Shown: piece by piece, positions 35,490 through 37,807 of the stretch
How the letters are laid out: every line of letters begins with the position of its first letter
Numbering within the stretch: the stretch's first letter is position 1
From: Ignavibacteriaceae bacterium
Lineage (GTDB): Bacteria; Bacteroidota; Ignavibacteria; Ignavibacteriales; Ignavibacteriaceae
DNA length: 37,807 nucleotides
Direction: 5' to 3'
NCBI GenBank assembly: GCA_008933765.1
Contig: WBUK01000023.1
Coordinates: 1-37,807, forward strand
Program-made: the position numbers and the translations under genes
Notes under the pieces: generated by a model
Seen by the model: the letters and a program-made list of their open reading frames with translations, nothing else
What the model was told of the DNA's origin: nothing
The model's database searches: none

Positions 35490-37226
35490 CTAACTGTAAT
35501 CCAAATCAACCTGAATTCCAAGAAGCTTATCCGCGTGGGACTCATCCTTTAGTTCCAAACAAACATTTTTTTCTATAATATTTTCTATTTCGTCTTTAGT
35601 CAGGTGTTTTTTTAATTCGTCTAACTGGTTTTGATTCATTGAAAGTACATATTGTTTTTTTGACTTAACTATATATTCATTCAGAATCCTAAATATTTCT
35701 GCTGTTTGTCTCGGATCAATATCACTTAAAACTCTGCTGTCATGGAACAAAAAGTTTACTCTGTGAGAGTAACCTTTAAGCAACAGTGTCAGGTCGTAAC
35801 AAAATATTTTGATATTGTTAATTCCATCAGAACTATCTGCCTCAATTTTAGCATCAATATTAAACCTTATCTGGTTATCTCTCTCATTATTATAGATTGT
35901 AATTCCTGCTGCAGCTTTTGGATAAAATCTTTTTGACAGTTCGCGGAAAAAATTTGTTGCGGTAGAAACTTTTTCCTTGAAATTCGTTAAATATTCGTCG
36001 GTTCTTTTTGTTGATTCAAGTAACTTTCGGTCTATTTCCAATTTTTCATTTTTATACATAGACATAAGTGCGTCAAATCGCTTAATTTCATCTCTCTTGA
36101 ACCTCAAGTCAGTCAGTTTATGAGTCATTTGCACAAAAATATCCAACGCTTGATGGGCATTTAAGTATTTCAAATTCGAATCAAGTTCTTGCTCTTGTAT
36201 CTTGATTTCTGCTGTAACATCATTTAATTTCCTCTGCAAATCATTTTTTTGCTCAAGCAGCCTTCGTTCTCTGTTTGAACTTAAATGCTCGTAAAAATTG
36301 TGCAATTCATCTAAAGTCTTAAGCGCCCCATCATTGAGAACAACAGAAGCTTCCTTGTATATTGTTTCGATTGATTCTCGTTTAATATCAGGTTTGATTA
36401 CGAGAGTGTTATCGATGTTTTGAAGTTGATTTGTGAGAAGAATTTTTTGGTTTTGAAGTTGATCTAAATTAGCCTTTATTTTATCCGCCTGCGCACTAAT
36501 TTCATAATAATCTTCTGCAACCTTGAAAGATTCTATATTTTGAGTTATTTTGGCAATGTTCTCATCAAGTTCACTCTGTGCTAATGATACATCTTTGTTT
36601 CCGATAAAAAAATCTCTTAAAATGGGGTCATTGCCAAGCTCTTTTATTAAGTTTTTTATCCGCTCTTCTTTTTTTCTCAATAAGTATTTTTCCTCTGCCA
36701 TTTTCACATCAAGCCCTAATAACAAAGCGTTGATTATTTGGATTTGATATTCATTATTTATAGCATTTGGATTATTAAACGAGGTATAAGAAGCTTTTCG
36801 CGGCCGGAGAAAAAAAGCAAGAAGAGATCGAAATGTCAGGTGCTCTGTTTGTTCAGGAATTTTGAATAGAAGAGCACCCATAGTTTGGTTAAATTCTTTT
36901 AAAGTTATTTCCCGACCATCTAACTTTATTTTTGATTGATTTTCTGTACTTCTTTCTGAAATATAGTGTTTGTCACCAATTCTAAATTCAAGAATAAATT
37001 TCCATCCCGGGAGTTTTGTCCTAAAATCTTCTTTATTATTAGAACCAAGACAAAAGTGAATTATCGCTATAATTAATGATTTCCCTACTCCGTTGTAAGT
37101 CTTTCCTTTTTGATCAGTTAATTCAGGGTTTTTTTGGGTCGCTAAAATAAAATTGAGACCAACAGAGTTGTTAAATCTCACCGTTTTAAATGATTCTTTG
37201 TTCGAGGATAACGAAATTAATTGCAT
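35490..37226 (-). CDS. ABC-3C system ATPase, SMC-like (DUF2326 type)
   Basis: 578 residues. The Walker A loop NGVGKS lies at ~45-50, followed by IIAIIHFCLG, a hallmark of DUF2326 ATPases. Residues ~180-430 are coiled coil (many Lys/Glu/Leu/Gln heptads). The ATPase head closes near residue 495 with RVNFLFHDSRVL, the Walker B region where His-Asp-Ser stands in for the usual Asp-Glu, again typical of the family. In ABC-three-component systems this ATPase senses or moves DNA and drives an effector in antiviral or transposon conflict. Its start overlaps the end of the middle-component gene by ten bases. Base composition is AT-richer than the housekeeping genes, as is usual for accessory DNA. Confidence 0.85.
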   Translation of the reverse strand: MQLISLSSNKESFKTVRFNNSVGLNFILATQKNPELTDQKGKTYNGVGKSLIIAIIHFCLGSNNKEDFRTKLPGWKFILEFRIGDKHYISERSTENQSKIKLDGREITLKEFNQTMGALLFKIPEQTEHLTFRSLLAFFLRPRKASYTSFNNPNAINNEYQIQIINALLLGLDVKMAEEKYLLRKKEERIKNLIKELGNDPILRDFFIGNKDVSLAQSELDENIAKITQNIESFKVAEDYYEISAQADKIKANLDQLQNQKILLTNQLQNIDNTLVIKPDIKRESIETIYKEASVVLNDGALKTLDELHNFYEHLSSNRERRLLEQKNDLQRKLNDVTAEIKIQEQELDSNLKYLNAHQALDIFVQMTHKLTDLRFKRDEIKRFDALMSMYKNEKLEIDRKLLESTKRTDEYLTNFKEKVSTATNFFRELSKRFYPKAAAGITIYNNERDNQIRFNIDAKIEADSSDGINNIKIFCYDLTLLLKGYSHRVNFLFHDSRVLSDIDPRQTAEIFRILNEYIVKSKKQYVLSMNQNQLDELKKHLTKDEIENIIEKNVCLELKDESHADKLLGIQVDLDYS

Positions 37227-37459
37227 CTTTCGATCATCCCATTTTTCTCTGTTATCGCATTAATACCGTACAGGAAAACCAATGTTAAAATCAAATTTTC
37301 AAGTGTGTGTTTAGCATAATATCTATCTTGGCGGTAATCTTCCTGATAAGCATCCCACAGATCATCAACGCTGACAGGTGAGTCTATTTTTGTCAGTAAA
37401 TAACTGCCAAAACCCAACAACGATTGTGAAAAGTTAATGTGCTTTGAAGGCATTAGCAT
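37217..37459 (-). CDS. ABC-3C system middle component (MC6-like)
   Basis: 80 residues, a small winged-helix-like protein. PSKHINFSQSLLGFGSYLL at the N-terminus, then SVDDLWDAYQED and ENLILTLVFLYGINAI, match the pattern of ABC-3C middle component 6 (P-x-KHI..SLLGLG..L). It is expected to bridge the ATPase and the effector-bearing protein. It overlaps the ATPase gene downstream by ten bases and follows the third-component remnant by eight bases. The start could be the first or the third codon, both ATG. Confidence 0.75.
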   Translation of the reverse strand: MLMPSKHINFSQSLLGFGSYLLTKIDSPVSVDDLWDAYQEDYRQDRYYAKHTLENLILTLVFLYGINAITEKNGMIERCN

Positions 37460-37467
37460 AATTTTCT

Positions 37468-37716
37468 CTATTTTGGTTCATCAAATATATCGCAACTCTC
37501 AAAGTATTTAGAGATAAGTGTAATAGCTGCTTGTTGCAATGCAGACTTATTTTCCGGAGAACATTGTATAACCATCTCCCAAAATATATAATCACCGGAG
37601 TATTCGTCAAGATTATCCGGGAAATCTTTTTTGATCTTTTGATACATTGTAATCAATTTTTTTTGAACCTCAACTGCAAGATGTAATGCTTCAAGTGGAA
37701 ATGGAATTTCGTAAAT
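37468..37716 (-). pseudogene. C-terminal remnant of the ABC-3C third component, cut by an insertion sequence
   Basis: The reading frame continues upstream of the TTG at 37656 to about 37716 and reads FPLEALHLAVEVQKKLITM and following, ~83 residues ending in ISKYFESCDIFDEPK. It then hits a stop (37717-37719) with no ATG start, exactly where insertion-sequence-like DNA begins. In ABC-3C loci the first gene encodes an effector domain plus an ABC-3C C-terminal domain; position, size and strand fit the C-terminal domain. The 5' part, with the effector, would lie beyond the insertion outside this window. An alternative is a short intact gene starting with TTG at 37656 or ATG at 37647. Confidence 0.6.
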
Positions 37717-37719
37717 TTA

Positions 37720-37807
37720 TTTAATGTAAAATAATAAAAAAGGAGATTCCTTTCATGCAAACGAAAAAGAGATTCACCCCCGAGCAAAAAGTCATCATTC
37801 TCAGAGA
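37720..37807 (+). mobile_element. Left end of an IS3-type insertion sequence (partial)
   Basis: The transposase start at 37755 and the loss of the neighbouring frame at 37717 place the left end somewhere in 37700-37740. A candidate end begins TGTAAAATAATAAAAAAGG at 37725, which starts with TG as IS3 ends do. The right end and any target duplication are outside the window. Confidence 0.55.
37755..37807 (+). CDS. IS3-family transposase OrfA, N-terminal fragment
   Basis: The frame MQTKKRFTPEQKVIILR runs off the window after 17 codons. This start matches the helix-turn-helix OrfA proteins (Tnp_1, IS3/IS911 type), which open with K-x-R-[FY]-[ST]-x-E-[EQ]-K. An AAGGAG ribosome-binding site lies nine bases upstream. 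A second frame (OrfB integrase) would be expected beyond the edge. Confidence 0.75.
   Translation, partial: MQTKKRFTPEQKVIILR

Overview
The window looks like a chromosomal segment of a Gram-negative member of the Bacteroidota/Chlorobi group, most probably Ignavibacteria. The evidence is a fused LpxC-FabZ protein, a secreted protein reaching the PVELTSFTA stretch that commonly precedes C-terminal sorting domains in these bacteria, an AT-rich TTTG/TAnnTTTG promoter, and several starts without a clear Shine-Dalgarno sequence. The taxonomic call is inference; there is no rRNA gene in the window, and I saw no tRNA gene.

Layout. Positions 1-562 hold the 5' part of a secreted-protein gene. From 17766 down to 1050 runs a long minus-strand block of envelope and housekeeping genes: lpxC-fabZ, lpxA, a lipoate ligase-family gene, panB, a beta-propeller protein, the two heptose-activation genes rfaE1 and rfaE2, a giant TamB/AsmA-like protein with an 11-copy heptad N-terminus, RNase R, and an outer-membrane protease/propeller/barrel fusion ended by a terminator that contains its own stop codon. 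This block makes lipid A and core heptose and probably serves outer-membrane biogenesis. Next come rsmI with a small coupled gene, a hybrid PAS-GAF histidine kinase with a C-terminal receiver, acetyl-CoA synthetase, an esterase, a membrane protein, a SpoIID-like protein, arginase, another membrane protein, an ECF sigma/anti-sigma pair read from a good Bacteroidetes-type promoter, and valS.

The right end (35490-37807) is accessory DNA. It carries an ABC-three-component (ABC-3C) conflict system: a DUF2326 SMC-like ATPase, an 80-residue middle component, and only the C-terminal end of the expected third component. Right where that frame is lost, an insertion sequence with an IS3-type OrfA start begins and runs off the window. 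The system therefore appears to have been cut by a transposon in its effector gene. This is the most interesting locus here, although the family itself is described.

A second pattern is structural: at least seven intergenic spacers carry short local duplications ('echoes') of 7-28 bp, each with a different word. Two of them duplicate the last codons and stop of the neighbouring gene.
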